Below are positions 25,310-35,180 of a DNA stretch of 35,504 bases, one piece after another. The notes beneath the pieces are model-generated. The model had not been told where the DNA came from. It searched no databases and saw only the letters and a list, made by a program, of their open reading frames with translations. The DNA is taken from positions 1-35,504 of the forward strand of contig CAYOGE010000037.1 of assembly GCA_964403525.1 (NCBI GenBank). Reading direction: 5' to 3'. Each line of letters begins with the position of its first letter. The first letter of the stretch is position 1. Origin of the DNA: JAJTGZ01 sp964403525 (lineage in GTDB: Bacteria; Planctomycetota; Phycisphaerae; Phycisphaerales; UBA1924). A program made the translations under genes and the position numbers.

Positions 25310-26371
25310 ATGGCCCTCAACCCCGACCGGCTCAACGCCCTCCTCGGCAGCGTCGTCGGTGATATCGGCAGCGCGATGAGCGCAGCCCTCACCCGCATCG
25401 GCGATCAACTCGGGCTCTTCCGCGCCCTCGCTGAGTCTCCAGCGACCAGCGCCCAGCTCGCCCAGCGCACCGGCCTCTCCGAGCGAATGGTCCGCGAGTG
25501 GCTCCTCAACCAGGCCGCCAGCGGCTACATCGACTACGCGCCCGCCACCGCCACCTACTCGATGTCGCCCGAGCAGGCCGCCCTCTTCGCCGACGACCAG
25601 AGCCCCGCATTCATGTGCGGCGCCTTCGACATCATCGCCTCGGTCCACACCGACGCCCCCGCCGTCACCGACGCCTTCCGCTCCGGCAAGGGGCTCCCCT
25701 GGGGCGCACACTCCGCGTGCCTCTTCTGCGGCACCGAACGCTTCTTCGCCGCCTCCTACCGCGCAAACCTCATCGACGCGTGGCTCCCCTCACTCACCGG
25801 CATCGTTGACCGCCTCCGCGCGGGCGCAACCGTCGCGGACGTCGGCTGCGGCCACGGCGCTTCAACCGTCATCATGGCCCAGGCCTTCCCCAAGTCGACG
25901 TTCATCGGCATGGACTTCCACGAACCCTCCATCGAGTGCGCCCGGGCCCGCGCACAGAAGGCCGGCCTCAAGAACATCACCTTCCAGACCGCCGACGCCG
26001 GTTCGTTCCCCGCCGCCCCCGGCGGCAACGGCTACGACCTCATCACCACCTTCGATTGCCTCCACGACATGGGCGACCCTGTCGCCTGCGCCCGCCGCGT
26101 CGCCGCCACGCTCGCCAAGGGCGGCTCGTGGATGATCGTCGAACCCGCCGCCGGCGACACCGTCGAGTCAAACCTCAACCCCGTCGGGCGCGTCTTCTCC
26201 GCCGCCTCCACCATGATCTGCGTCCCCGCGTCGATGGCCACCAGCGGCCCCGCCCTGGGCGCTTGCGCTGGGCAGAAGCGCATCGGCGCTGTCGTCACTG
26301 ATGGCGGTCTCAAGTCCTTCCGCAGAGCCGCTGAGACACCGTTCAACTTCATCTTCGAGGCCAAGAAGTAA
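25310..26371 (+). CDS. Class I SAM-dependent methyltransferase with N-terminal winged helix
   Basis: This 353-residue protein follows an AAGGAG ribosome binding site. The N-terminal part (about 20-95) is a winged-helix/dimerisation domain (LGLFRALAESPATSAQLAQRTGLSERMVREWL), and the C-terminal part has the AdoMet motif VADVGCGHG (175-183) and the acidic IGMDFHEPS strand end. This layout is that of the Rv2258c-like/O-methyltransferase group acting on small molecules. The substrate is unknown. It is divergent from purT with 109 bp between them. Confidence 0.9.
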   Translation: MALNPDRLNALLGSVVGDIGSAMSAALTRIGDQLGLFRALAESPATSAQLAQRTGLSERMVREWLLNQAASGYIDYAPATATYSMSPEQAALFADDQSPAFMCGAFDIIASVHTDAPAVTDAFRSGKGLPWGAHSACLFCGTERFFAASYRANLIDAWLPSLTGIVDRLRAGATVADVGCGHGASTVIMAQAFPKSTFIGMDFHEPSIECARARAQKAGLKNITFQTADAGSFPAAPGGNGYDLITTFDCLHDMGDPVACARRVAATLAKGGSWMIVEPAAGDTVESNLNPVGRVFSAASTMICVPASMATSGPALGACAGQKRIGAVVTDGGLKSFRRAAETPFNFIFEAKK

Positions 26372-26452
26372 CCGCGGGTCTCGTTGACGTTCAGTTGCCA
26401 AGGGCTCAGCCGTGCGCCATTCGGCGCCCATATTCTGTAAACTCAAGTCTCC

Positions 26453-28042
26453 ATGGACGAATTCAAGCTGCAACGCTCCCTCGCCCACCGCTTGCTCAAA
26501 GAGCGGCCCACCATGTCCGCGGGTATGAAGTTGGTTCAAGCAGAACTCGAAAAGAACCACGCGGCATGGAAGAAGTGCCGCGGGATCGACTGGAATGCCG
26601 GGCTGGACAAGTGGGTGGGGTGGATGGACGCTCTTGTGCAGGCGATCCCTCCGCCGCCGATTGGTTTGATTTGGTTCGAGACGCCCTCTGAGCTCAACGC
26701 GGCGATGACCTCGGTCTCCGGATGGTCCAATATTGGAACGGCGGACGACCAGTATGGAGCGGAGGAAGACCGGGTATGGCCTGTCAAAGCAGACGGTTTC
26801 ACCGCTGCGGAGGGGCTGCACGACATGGCCGAGCTTCAGGAAGCGCTGACGCGAGCGGGCGTGGGCGACGATGAAGGCGAGGCAGACTGCGATCTACTTG
26901 AGCCCGGCACGTTCGCGATCAGCTACAGCTACACGCTCCTGCTCATCCTCAACGGGCTTCCCAGAACGCGGTTCGCGGGGGAGCCAGCCAGCCCGCCGCT
27001 CGCCGTTTGCACCGGTTGGGCTGCAGGGGATATCGACAAAGTGGGCGGGCTCTGGAAGTGCCGCTGGACGGCCTTCCCTCGAGCCAGATCTAAGCGTGCC
27101 GTCGCGCCTCTCTCCGAACTCGAGATGAACGATCTCGCACGATTTAGCCCGGAAAAGTTCCTCGCACGCGGCGGGTCTGTGAAGTGGCGTGATCCCGCGA
27201 ATGGGGGTTCTCTGCTGCACAGCGCGTGCTACAAGAAGGCAGCGGACATCAAGAAGTTCCTCGCTGCCGGGTGCGATGTCAAAGCCCAGAATCTCCGCGG
27301 CGAGTCCCCACTGTGGGCGGTGGGAGCTGGCGAAATCGCGAACATCCGTCTGCTCCTGGCCGCGGGCGCCGATGTGCGTGAGAACCACGGTGGTCGCTCG
27401 CTCCTTGGCAACTTACTCGAAGACGGTCGGTGCACGCTCGAACACATCAAGCTGTTCGTTCAGAGAGGAGTTGGGCCAGACGGTGTCGAACCGCTCCACG
27501 GGCTCGCCCGCAACAACCTCTACGACCCCGGCCGCTACCGAGAAATTCAGCGGATGCTCCGATACTGGCTGCGACGCGGCAAGAACATCGAGCAGAAGGA
27601 TGCGAACGGTGACACGCCACTCTGGATCGCGCTTCGAGCCCACGCCCAGGAGCTGACCGAGCACCGCGAGTGGCTCGCCAAGAACAGAGACAACGGTGGC
27701 GACTGGGACTACGCCCACGACCGCGTCGCGATGCTCTTCCTTGAAAACGGTGCCGACGCCACCGCGCGATGCACCACCGCGCACCCGTTGATTCCGGAGG
27801 GCGGGACGACACTGATGGTCCGCCGCTACGACGACGATCGACTGGTCAGGGCCCTTCTCGACGCCGGTGCCGATCCGCGCGCTCAGAGTGCCGAAGGCAA
27901 GACAGCCTTTGACTACGCCTCCGATGCCGCAACAACACCAGATGTGGTGGGCCATCGCGCCGCGGCCAAAGTGGCCGCACTTCTCAAGCGTGCAATGACG
28001 AGCAAGGGTTCGAAATCGATCCTGCGTAAGGGCAAGAAGTGA
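26453..28042 (+). CDS. Ankyrin-repeat protein with unrecognised N-terminal domain
   Basis: This 529-residue cytoplasmic protein lacks a signal peptide. Residues 1 to about 235 form an unrecognised mixed domain rich in tryptophan and acidic residues. From about 243 ankyrin repeats follow (GGSLLHSACYKKAADIKKFL, GESPLWAVGAGEIANIRLLL, GDTPLWIALRAHAQE, and a last one near 470-510), ending in a lysine-rich tail. Codon usage is more mixed at third positions than in adjacent genes, hinting at acquisition or a different expression level. No ribosome binding site is visible before the ATG. Ankyrin proteins bind other proteins; the target is unknown. Confidence 0.8.
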   Translation: MDEFKLQRSLAHRLLKERPTMSAGMKLVQAELEKNHAAWKKCRGIDWNAGLDKWVGWMDALVQAIPPPPIGLIWFETPSELNAAMTSVSGWSNIGTADDQYGAEEDRVWPVKADGFTAAEGLHDMAELQEALTRAGVGDDEGEADCDLLEPGTFAISYSYTLLLILNGLPRTRFAGEPASPPLAVCTGWAAGDIDKVGGLWKCRWTAFPRARSKRAVAPLSELEMNDLARFSPEKFLARGGSVKWRDPANGGSLLHSACYKKAADIKKFLAAGCDVKAQNLRGESPLWAVGAGEIANIRLLLAAGADVRENHGGRSLLGNLLEDGRCTLEHIKLFVQRGVGPDGVEPLHGLARNNLYDPGRYREIQRMLRYWLRRGKNIEQKDANGDTPLWIALRAHAQELTEHREWLAKNRDNGGDWDYAHDRVAMLFLENGADATARCTTAHPLIPEGGTTLMVRRYDDDRLVRALLDAGADPRAQSAEGKTAFDYASDAATTPDVVGHRAAAKVAALLKRAMTSKGSKSILRKGKK

Positions 28043-28080
28043 CATCTCGCGCAGACCGGCTCTTCCTGTACACTGCCCCA

Positions 28081-28665
28081 ATGCCCACCCTCACCTCCGA
28101 CCCCCTCGACATTCTCCTCCTCCACGACGAGTGGGCCACGCGCACGCTGCTTGAACGATGCCGCTCGCTCACCCGCGACCAGTTCCACCAGCGCTTCGAG
28201 ATCGGGCTCGGCTCCCTCCACGACAACCTCACCCACATCGTCGGCGTCCTCCGCCGCTGGGCCGACCGCATCGACGCCCGCCCCCTCCGCCCCGCCCTCG
28301 CCCCCATCCCCGGCCGCCCCGACATCCCCAACGACGGCAAAGACCGCACGCCCGACGAGCTGCTCGCCATGCTCACCGAGGCCGCCGCCGACCTCCGCGC
28401 CGTCGCAACCAAGTGGCGGTCCGCCCCCGACGGCCTCGCCTCCCTCGTGCACATGGACTGGCCCCGCAAGGAAGGGGGCATGAAGCGCTACACCTTCACC
28501 CGCGGCTGCTGCCTCACGCACGTCACCACCCACAGCACCTACCACCGCGCCCAGTGCGTCAACATGATGCGCCACCTCAACCTCCCCGGCCTCAGCGACA
28601 ACCTCCCCGACCCCAGCGTCATCGAGTGGCAGTGGATGACCGAGTCGCCGCCGGTGGCGTTGTAA
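28081..28665 (+). CDS. DinB-family protein (second paralogue)
   Basis: This 194-residue protein has the DinB helix bundle with LLHDEWATRTLLERC at the N-terminus and metal-ligand histidines in LHDNLTHIVGVLRRW (H52 the likely ligand) and THVTTHSTYHRAQ near 154-165. It probably binds a divalent metal and may act as a thiol transferase; the substrate is unknown. It is diverged from the DinB protein at 16239. The gene starts 38 bp after the ankyrin gene. Confidence 0.88.
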   Translation: MPTLTSDPLDILLLHDEWATRTLLERCRSLTRDQFHQRFEIGLGSLHDNLTHIVGVLRRWADRIDARPLRPALAPIPGRPDIPNDGKDRTPDELLAMLTEAAADLRAVATKWRSAPDGLASLVHMDWPRKEGGMKRYTFTRGCCLTHVTTHSTYHRAQCVNMMRHLNLPGLSDNLPDPSVIEWQWMTESPPVAL

Positions 28666-28722
28666 CAAATCTAATAAGCTGGCGGTGCCCGGCGGTACGA
28701 GAAGACAGCACAGGAGCGACGA

Positions 28723-29439
28723 ATGAAGCGTGTTCTGGCGGCGATCATGATGTTGTGCGTGTGCGTTGTCCCCCAGGCGATAGCGCAGACCACGGCGAGA
28801 CTCCCGGGCGGACATTGGTCGTTCACGCTGCCAGCGAACTGGAAGTTGGTGGACGAGACAACACTCGAACGCGTCAACCGCGAGACGGCAGGAGTGAAGA
28901 TCGTCGGGGTCAACGGACCGATCCAGTACGTGATGATGGCGGCGTCACAGGAGGGAGACGGCTGTTTCATGCTGGTGCAGTGGAGCGCATCTCCGCCGCC
29001 GAACGGAACGTTCGACAACTACGCGAAGGGAGTGACCAAAGGCGTGGGACAGGGCGTTGACGCGGTGAAGGGGTCGGTGGGAGACCGGCTCTCAGACTTA
29101 GCCGTGAGCGATCCAGAGGTGGACCGGCAGCGAGAGCGTGTATATCTGACCGGCCAGGTAACGGCGCCCGGTGCCGGAGCGGTGAAGTACCTTACGTGCC
29201 CGATCCTTGGAAGTGGGGAGACGATCACGCTCCACATCTACGCCCCCGCTGCGAGCTACGAGCAGCACCGCGCGGCGTTCCGGCAAATCGCCGACTCGTT
29301 CGCGTTCGATCCAGGGGCGGAGTACAAGTTCGCGAAGGCGCAGGGCTTTGACTTCGGGCAGATCGGATTGGCAACGTTGCTCGGTGCTCTCGCCGGTGGC
29401 GGTGTTTGGACTGCGCGGAAGTTGACCGGGCGAAAGTAG
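28723..29439 (+). CDS. Exported protein with C-terminal membrane anchor
   Basis: A 238-residue product with an AGGAG ribosome binding site, a signal peptide ending AIAQ (about 22), a soluble domain of about 180 residues and a C-terminal helix (IGLATLLGALAGGGVWTARKL, about 212-234) with a basic tail. The opening of the mature domain, LPGGHWSFTLPANWKLVD, resembles the start of lipoproteins and DUF-type proteins that bind or sense small ligands, but I cannot name a family. Codon usage is less C-biased than in its neighbours. Confidence 0.75.
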   Translation: MKRVLAAIMMLCVCVVPQAIAQTTARLPGGHWSFTLPANWKLVDETTLERVNRETAGVKIVGVNGPIQYVMMAASQEGDGCFMLVQWSASPPPNGTFDNYAKGVTKGVGQGVDAVKGSVGDRLSDLAVSDPEVDRQRERVYLTGQVTAPGAGAVKYLTCPILGSGETITLHIYAPAASYEQHRAAFRQIADSFAFDPGAEYKFAKAQGFDFGQIGLATLLGALAGGGVWTARKLTGRK

Positions 29440-29488
29440 TCTTTCGCCCTTCCAGCGCACTTCACCTTGCGATCACCCGTGCCACCGA

Positions 29489-29959
29489 TCACCGCGGCTC
29501 TGAGCGGTGATCGGTGTCTCCGCTCCGCTCTCCCCCTCCCCACACATTCCCCGCCGCAAGCTCCACCGAGTTCCCCGCCGGGTCGCGCACGTAGATCGAC
29601 CGCCCACCCGCATCCCACACCACCTCGCGCTCCACCGCCACGCCGCGCGCGCCCAGCCACGCCAGCCACTCCTCGTACGCGTCATCGTCGATCCGCAGCG
29701 CCACGTGCCCAGCCCCGCGCGCGCCGTGCGCGGGTGCGCCGCGCCCCGTCCGCTCGCTCCACGCCGGGTCAAACAGCAGCAGCATGCACTCGGGCCCAAG
29801 CCTGAAGACCGCCGACTGCGCACCCCCCCCGACTTGCCGCAGCGCCCGCAGCCCCAGCACACCGGCGTAGAACGCCGCCGCCGCCGGCACATCCGCCGCG
29901 TAGAGCACCGTCTCGAACACCTGCCGCACGGGCGGAGGCCCGTTTCCCGTCTGATCCAT
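29489..29959 (-). CDS. VOC-family (glyoxalase/bleomycin resistance-like) protein
   Basis: This 156-residue single-subunit VOC protein shows paired beta-alpha-beta-beta-beta modules: FETVLYAADVPAAAAFYAGVLGL at the start, HVALRIDDDAYEEWLAWLGARGV in the middle, and SIYVRDPAGNSVELAAGN at the end, where the glutamate is the usual metal ligand. The active substrate is unknown. A longer open frame runs far upstream but is antisense to thiC; the ATG at 29959 fits the domain's N-terminus. It is divergent from the TPP riboswitch region. Confidence 0.85.
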   Translation of the reverse strand: MDQTGNGPPPVRQVFETVLYAADVPAAAAFYAGVLGLRALRQVGGGAQSAVFRLGPECMLLLFDPAWSERTGRGAPAHGARGAGHVALRIDDDAYEEWLAWLGARGVAVEREVVWDAGGRSIYVRDPAGNSVELAAGNVWGGGERSGDTDHRSEPR

Positions 29960-29979
29960 GGCCGCAGCGTACCACCTAC

Positions 29980-30078
29980 CATCCCGCTCACGCTCGGGGC
30001 GCGGCCGCGGACTGTCCGCTCGCCGCTGAGAAGCACCCGTTGAACCTGATCCGGTTTGTACCGGCGGAGGGAACGCGA
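29980..30078 (+). promoter_or_regulatory. TPP riboswitch (THI element)
   Basis: The region carries the conserved TPP aptamer parts in order: CTCGGGG (near 29993), a P3 stem GCGG/CCGC with a P3a hairpin GCGGA-CTG-TCCGC, the pyrimidine-binding GCTGAGAA, ACCC, TGAACCTGAT, a P5 stem CCGG/CCGG, and the closing GCGGAGGGAA. The L5 loop reads TTTGTA where the usual form is TTAATA. The closing GGAGGG block lies 10 nt before an ATG at 30081 and would act as its ribosome binding site, implying translational control by TPP. No terminator hairpin lies between the aptamer and the ORF. Confidence 0.93.
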
Positions 30079-30080
30079 CC

Positions 30081-30239
30081 ATGACCCAGCTCGGCCAAGC
30101 GCTGCCCGTTGACCACGCGTCGCTCATCCTCGCCAGCGGCGCGTACGACGCCGGCCGCATCGCGGGCGTCGTGATCCTCGCCGCCATCATCACCTTCTTC
30201 ATCGTCCGCCGGCTCGGCATCATCCGCTCCAAGCGGTGA
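30081..30239 (+). CDS. 52-residue single-pass membrane peptide under the TPP riboswitch
   Basis: An ATG 10 nt after the GGAGG inside the riboswitch's 3' end opens a 52-residue frame ending at TGA 30237-30239. The first 24 residues are moderately polar. Residues about 25-46 (RIAGVVILAAIITFFIVRRLGII) form one membrane helix followed by a basic tail (RSKR), predicting an N-out/C-in peptide. Codons are C/G-ending like those of neighbouring genes. The thiC start follows 68 bp later. The peptide could be a small component of thiamin metabolism or transport, or a leader whose translation couples to thiC; neither is shown. It is not a known family to me. Confidence 0.75.
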   Translation: MTQLGQALPVDHASLILASGAYDAGRIAGVVILAAIITFFIVRRLGIIRSKR

Positions 30240-30307
30240 TCCGCCGCCGCGCGCACCCGCACCAACACCGCCCTCACCTGCGCGGCCACACCAACATCGA
30301 GCAACCC

Positions 30308-32374
<2,067 letters not shown>

Positions 32375-32460
32375 CATCCGGCCGGGCATGCTTCAAGCAA
32401 GACGCGACCGCCAAGGAACGTTGACTTGCTGCCTTGGACCGCGGCAGCGGTCATATGACA

Positions 32461-32616
32461 TAGCCGGGGGTCAGGCGGTCCTCCGCCGCCACCCCCGGTA
32501 GGCAGGCAACGAATCTCCCCTTCCTTGCTGCCGCAGGCAATGGAGGTAGGCGATTCGCCGACCGGCTTGTTCTTGCCCGGAAGAAGGCAAAGGCCAAGGC
32601 GGTTCTTCTGATAACG
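32461..32616 (-). repeat. Hairpin-bearing interspersed repeat, copy A
   Basis: The region after thiC (32375-33020) has no supported gene. Copy A contains a stem CCGGGGGT (32464-32471) / ACCCCCGG (32491-32498), the block CCTTCCTTGCTGCCGCAGG (32519-32537), and further similarity to copy B up to a GATAACG at its far end. Open frames across it look like translated repeat and not protein. Confidence 0.8.
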
Positions 32617-32797
32617 CCGTGCTCTCGGGAGCGGAGCGCACGAAAGCCCGGACCGTGTGTTCACGAGCGGAGCGCATGAACTCCGGAAGTCAATGAGTGC
32701 CCGAAGGGCCTGCCCAATCGTCAGGCAACGCCTGCTTCAAACGCCTTTCGGGAGCACAGGGTCGGCGCTCCCGAGCCCCGAAGGGGCGGGCAGGTTG

Positions 32798-32950
32798 TAG
32801 CCACGGGTGACCGACGCGCAGCGAGGGAACCCGTGGACAGCGAAGAACGAATCCCCCCTTCCTTGCTGCCGCAGGCAATAGAGGCCGGCGCTTCGCCCGA
32901 CCGGATCGCGAGACGCGCCGAAGAAGGCCAAGACAGTGTTGTTGATAACG
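32798..32950 (-). repeat. Hairpin-bearing interspersed repeat, copy B
   Basis: About 337 bp from copy A and in the same orientation. Its stem is CCACGGGT (32801-32808) / ACCCGTGG (32829-32836), the block CCTTCCTTGCTGCCGCAGG lies at 32857-32875, and the far end again reads GTTGATAACG. Two stem positions differ from copy A but remain paired. Between the copies lie direct repeats of GAGCGGAGCGCA (near 32630 and 32666). Confidence 0.8.
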
Positions 32951-33020
32951 TGGGGGCCTTTGCGCAACTGGTCGCATGACGCACAAGAGCCCCCACGTGA
33001 GGGAGCATGGGGTGGGTCGA

Positions 33021-33605
33021 TTAGACGCGATTTTTGGTGCCACGTTTGGGCATCTGCACCTCCAAGGTTGCGCTGCGGGCATCCTCTGCCTCCCGCAGTA
33101 TTTCCTCGTCGGTCATCGCACGCTCAATCGCTTTGTCGAGCGGGGCCGCCGGTCCACTCGGCTTCGTCGGCGCGGGCGCGGCACGCTGCTTCATGTGCTT
33201 AAGAAGGTTGTTCTCTTCGCGGAGATTCCGGTTAGCTTCGGCGCGGCCCGCCAAAACTCCTTCCTGAAAGCCACGTTCGTATCCGCGTCGGTTTGCTTCT
33301 GGCTGCCGATCCACCAGGTCCTTACACTTGACTGTTAGCGCAGCGTTCTCTTGGAGAAGCTCACAAACCCTCCGCTCCAAGGCGTCCTTTTGGTCCACGA
33401 GCGGTGCACCTGACGTCATCTCATCTAGGTACGAGCCCAATACCTCCCACGCAGCATGCAGATTGTCTGACCACACTCGTAAGAGCTTCCTGCGGGTTTC
33501 AGGTTCGGGCGGTAATGACTCAAGGTCTGCCTTCATCATGGTAAGCACGTGCATCGCATCATCCCGCTGTTTGCCAAGGTCTTCGACAAAGCTCACCCAA
33601 CCCAT
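33021..33605 (-). CDS. Coiled-coil protein of unknown function
   Basis: This 194-residue soluble protein begins at an ATG preceded by GGAGGT 7 nt upstream. It has an N-terminal helical part (MGWVSFVEDLGKQRDDAMHVLTMMKADLESL), a coiled coil of roughly residues 70-135 (DALERRVCELLQENAALTVKCKDLV... NRNLREENNLLKHMKQR), a proline/alanine linker and an acidic helix (TDEEILREAEDARSATLEVQ). There is no signal peptide. No family is recognised. Codon usage is mixed, in contrast to the C-ending core genes, which fits an accessory region. Confidence 0.7.
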   Translation of the reverse strand: MGWVSFVEDLGKQRDDAMHVLTMMKADLESLPPEPETRRKLLRVWSDNLHAAWEVLGSYLDEMTSGAPLVDQKDALERRVCELLQENAALTVKCKDLVDRQPEANRRGYERGFQEGVLAGRAEANRNLREENNLLKHMKQRAAPAPTKPSGPAAPLDKAIERAMTDEEILREAEDARSATLEVQMPKRGTKNRV

Positions 33606-33896
33606 AGGGCACCTCCGGAATGATGGGATTCTACTGTGGTATCTACAGTTCGGCGGGCGGCTGGGCCAATCTCCTGCGATCCGGGTGGCACGATCAGGCC
33701 TGCTTTGAGGCTTGGCCGTATGCCTTGTTGCCTTCAGCGGGGGTGCGGGGGCGGCAGCCCCTGCATTGCCTTTGCCTTCGGCCCTGATGTCTTCTAGGCA
33801 TTGCTTTTGGCGAGGGGGCACAGCAAGGGCGGCCGCTCACCGCACGTTCCCGCGCACGGGATTCGAACGGGCACCCCCCCCGGACCTCCCGCTGGC

Positions 33897-34106
33897 CCCG
33901 CCGCACGGTCCGCATGCCCCCCGCCGTCGCGTTGTAGACCCTCCGCGTCGTCCGGTGGCCCCCCGGCGTCGCGTTGTTGCCCTTCCGCGTCGTCCGGTTG
34001 CCTTACAACGTCGTCCGTATGCCCTTCCGCGTCGTCCGTATGCCCGACAGCGTCGCGTTGTGGACCCTCCGCGTCGTCCGGAGGACCCCGCGGACGGCGT
34101 TGTTGG
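33897..34106. repeat. 21-bp tandem repeat (minisatellite), about 9-10 units
   Basis: Units such as 33981-34001, 34002-34022 and 34023-34043 share the form CCTTCCGCGTCGTCCGGTTGC, alternating with GTCGCGTTGT variants, all with period 21. The 596-bp stretch 33606-34201 holds nothing else I can support. The repeat is open in several frames (as a heptad, for example PDDAEGQ/QRDAVGH on the minus strand), so it might be coding for a hydrophilic repeat protein starting at an ATG at 34111 (minus), but evidence is weak. Confidence 0.85.
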
Positions 34107-34201
34107 TGCATCTTTTGCGCACGGCGGGCCAGCGAGCGGCGATGGTGAGCGAATAAGGCGGGTGGACGTTGGGGCGTCAGGATAACTGGCGGTTCGAGGC
34201 G

Positions 34202-34987
34202 TCATCCACCCCAGAGGGAGCTCACCCATACCCACATCCCGGCGAGGCCGCCCCGGCGGTGTTGCGGCGCTGGTGGCCTGCCGCGGATTTGTCCGTCGTG
34301 CAGGTACCGGCGGAATGCACCGATTGGCACGACCGACGGGTCTTGGCAATGCCGGTCGTGATTCGTTTCGGCCTTGAATCGCTGCCACGCCAATTCGTAC
34401 CGGGGCTCGTCGAAGTACAGCTGGTCCATCCATTCGCTGACTTCATCCTTGCTAGAGCGCGTCAGCTCCATGCGGTCGAAGAACCGGATCACCATGATCT
34501 GGCGAGCGGTGGGGGGCCGGCGCTCCAGCAAGTCTTCGATGAGGTGAGACGCCTCGCCCTTCGTCATTCCATCGGTAACGAGTCCGCCAAGGTCCCGGAT
34601 GTACTCGATCTGCCTGGCCGTTGCGGCATGGCGCATCCAAGCGGGTTCATCGCCAGGAGTACAGGGAAGACCGATCGCCTCAAGGTGGGTCGAGACAACG
34701 CCGCGAACCTCCTTCGGTACCACACGCTCGAAAGCGCACTTCAGTCGATAGGCCTCTGCACCGTCGATTGCGCCATCTGCGACGATCTCGCGCGTGATTG
34801 CACGCAGGAACGGAACGGCCGGGACTGAGGTGTCGGCCGTTCGGAGGTAGATGTGAAAGTTCTCGACTTCGTCGATGGTGATTTCGCCATCGTGGCACGT
34901 GGCGAGAGTCCGGTCGATGAGGTTCTTGCCGACCTGTGAGCCTGCTTCCTTAGCCGTGAGGGTGATGCGGGTGCGGGCCTTGGCCAT
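34202..34987 (-). CDS. Unrecognised protein with TerB-like region and duplicated TARQI motif
   Basis: A 261-residue cytoplasmic protein. Residues about 20-95 (NLIDRTLATCHDGEITIDEVENFHIYLRT ... FLRAITREIVADGAIDGAEAYRLKCAFERVV) have the pattern of TerB-like helical domains with paired DG-x-I-D segments. Two related units follow: ATARQIEYIRDLGG...MTKGEASHLIEDLL (121-154) and PTARQIMVIRFFDRMEL...SSKDEVSEWMDQL (159-190), an internal duplication of a helix-turn unit seen, as I recall, in assorted bacterial proteins. The remainder is basic and ends in a hydrophobic, tryptophan-rich tail. The ATG at 34987 is preferred; the longer frame upstream runs into repeat DNA. Confidence 0.72.
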   Translation of the reverse strand: MAKARTRITLTAKEAGSQVGKNLIDRTLATCHDGEITIDEVENFHIYLRTADTSVPAVPFLRAITREIVADGAIDGAEAYRLKCAFERVVPKEVRGVVSTHLEAIGLPCTPGDEPAWMRHAATARQIEYIRDLGGLVTDGMTKGEASHLIEDLLERRPPTARQIMVIRFFDRMELTRSSKDEVSEWMDQLYFDEPRYELAWQRFKAETNHDRHCQDPSVVPIGAFRRYLHDGQIRGRPPAPQHRRGGLAGMWVWVSSLWGG

Positions 34988-35032
34988 GGGCCGAGCATAC
35001 CAGAGGCTGTATTGGCCGCTCGTCGGGGGTTC

Positions 35033-35056
35033 GCAAAGGGGGGCGCCCCCCTTTGC
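35033..35056. repeat. Perfect 24-bp inverted repeat
   Basis: GCAAAGGGGGGC and its exact complement meet without a loop. It lies in the 312-bp gap 34988-35299, between the start of the TerB-like gene and the stop of the next gene. No T-tract follows on either strand, so a terminator role is unproven. Confidence 0.8.
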
Positions 35057-35096
35057 ACCGCACTTCTGCCCTTTGCCAGCCGCTGCAATCAACCCC

Positions 35097-35180
35097 AGCC
35101 TGCGGCCGCAAGGAAGGGCCGATTCAATCTCGCTTTCCGGGGGCTGCGCGGCCCGCGGGGCCTGCTTGCCCCCGGCTACA
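35097..35180 (+). repeat. Hairpin-bearing interspersed repeat, copy C
   Basis: In the opposite orientation to copies A and B, it contains CCTGCGGCCGCAAGGAAGG (35099-35117) and the stem CCGGGGGC (35137-35144) / GCCCCCGG (35168-35175) followed by the shared GGCTAC. One terminal stem pair differs from copy A and stays complementary. The far-end GATAACG part is absent. Confidence 0.75.

Noticed and set aside
32690..33082. Open frames on the minus strand between thiC and the coiled-coil gene as a protein
   Set aside because: The translated text follows the repeat copies and their hairpins in several frames with no start signal; it is better explained as interspersed repeat DNA.
33847..33872. A tRNA-like GGATTCGAAC word on the plus strand (TTCGAAT on the minus), possibly the 3' end of a tRNA and an attachment site
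   Set aside because: The flanking bases cannot form a T stem (CCCG faces CCCG on the minus strand), and no acceptor or anticodon arm is present; it is chance similarity.
33897..34106. The regular 21-bp units as a CRISPR array
   Set aside because: Units are contiguous, without unique spacers, and there are no cas genes.
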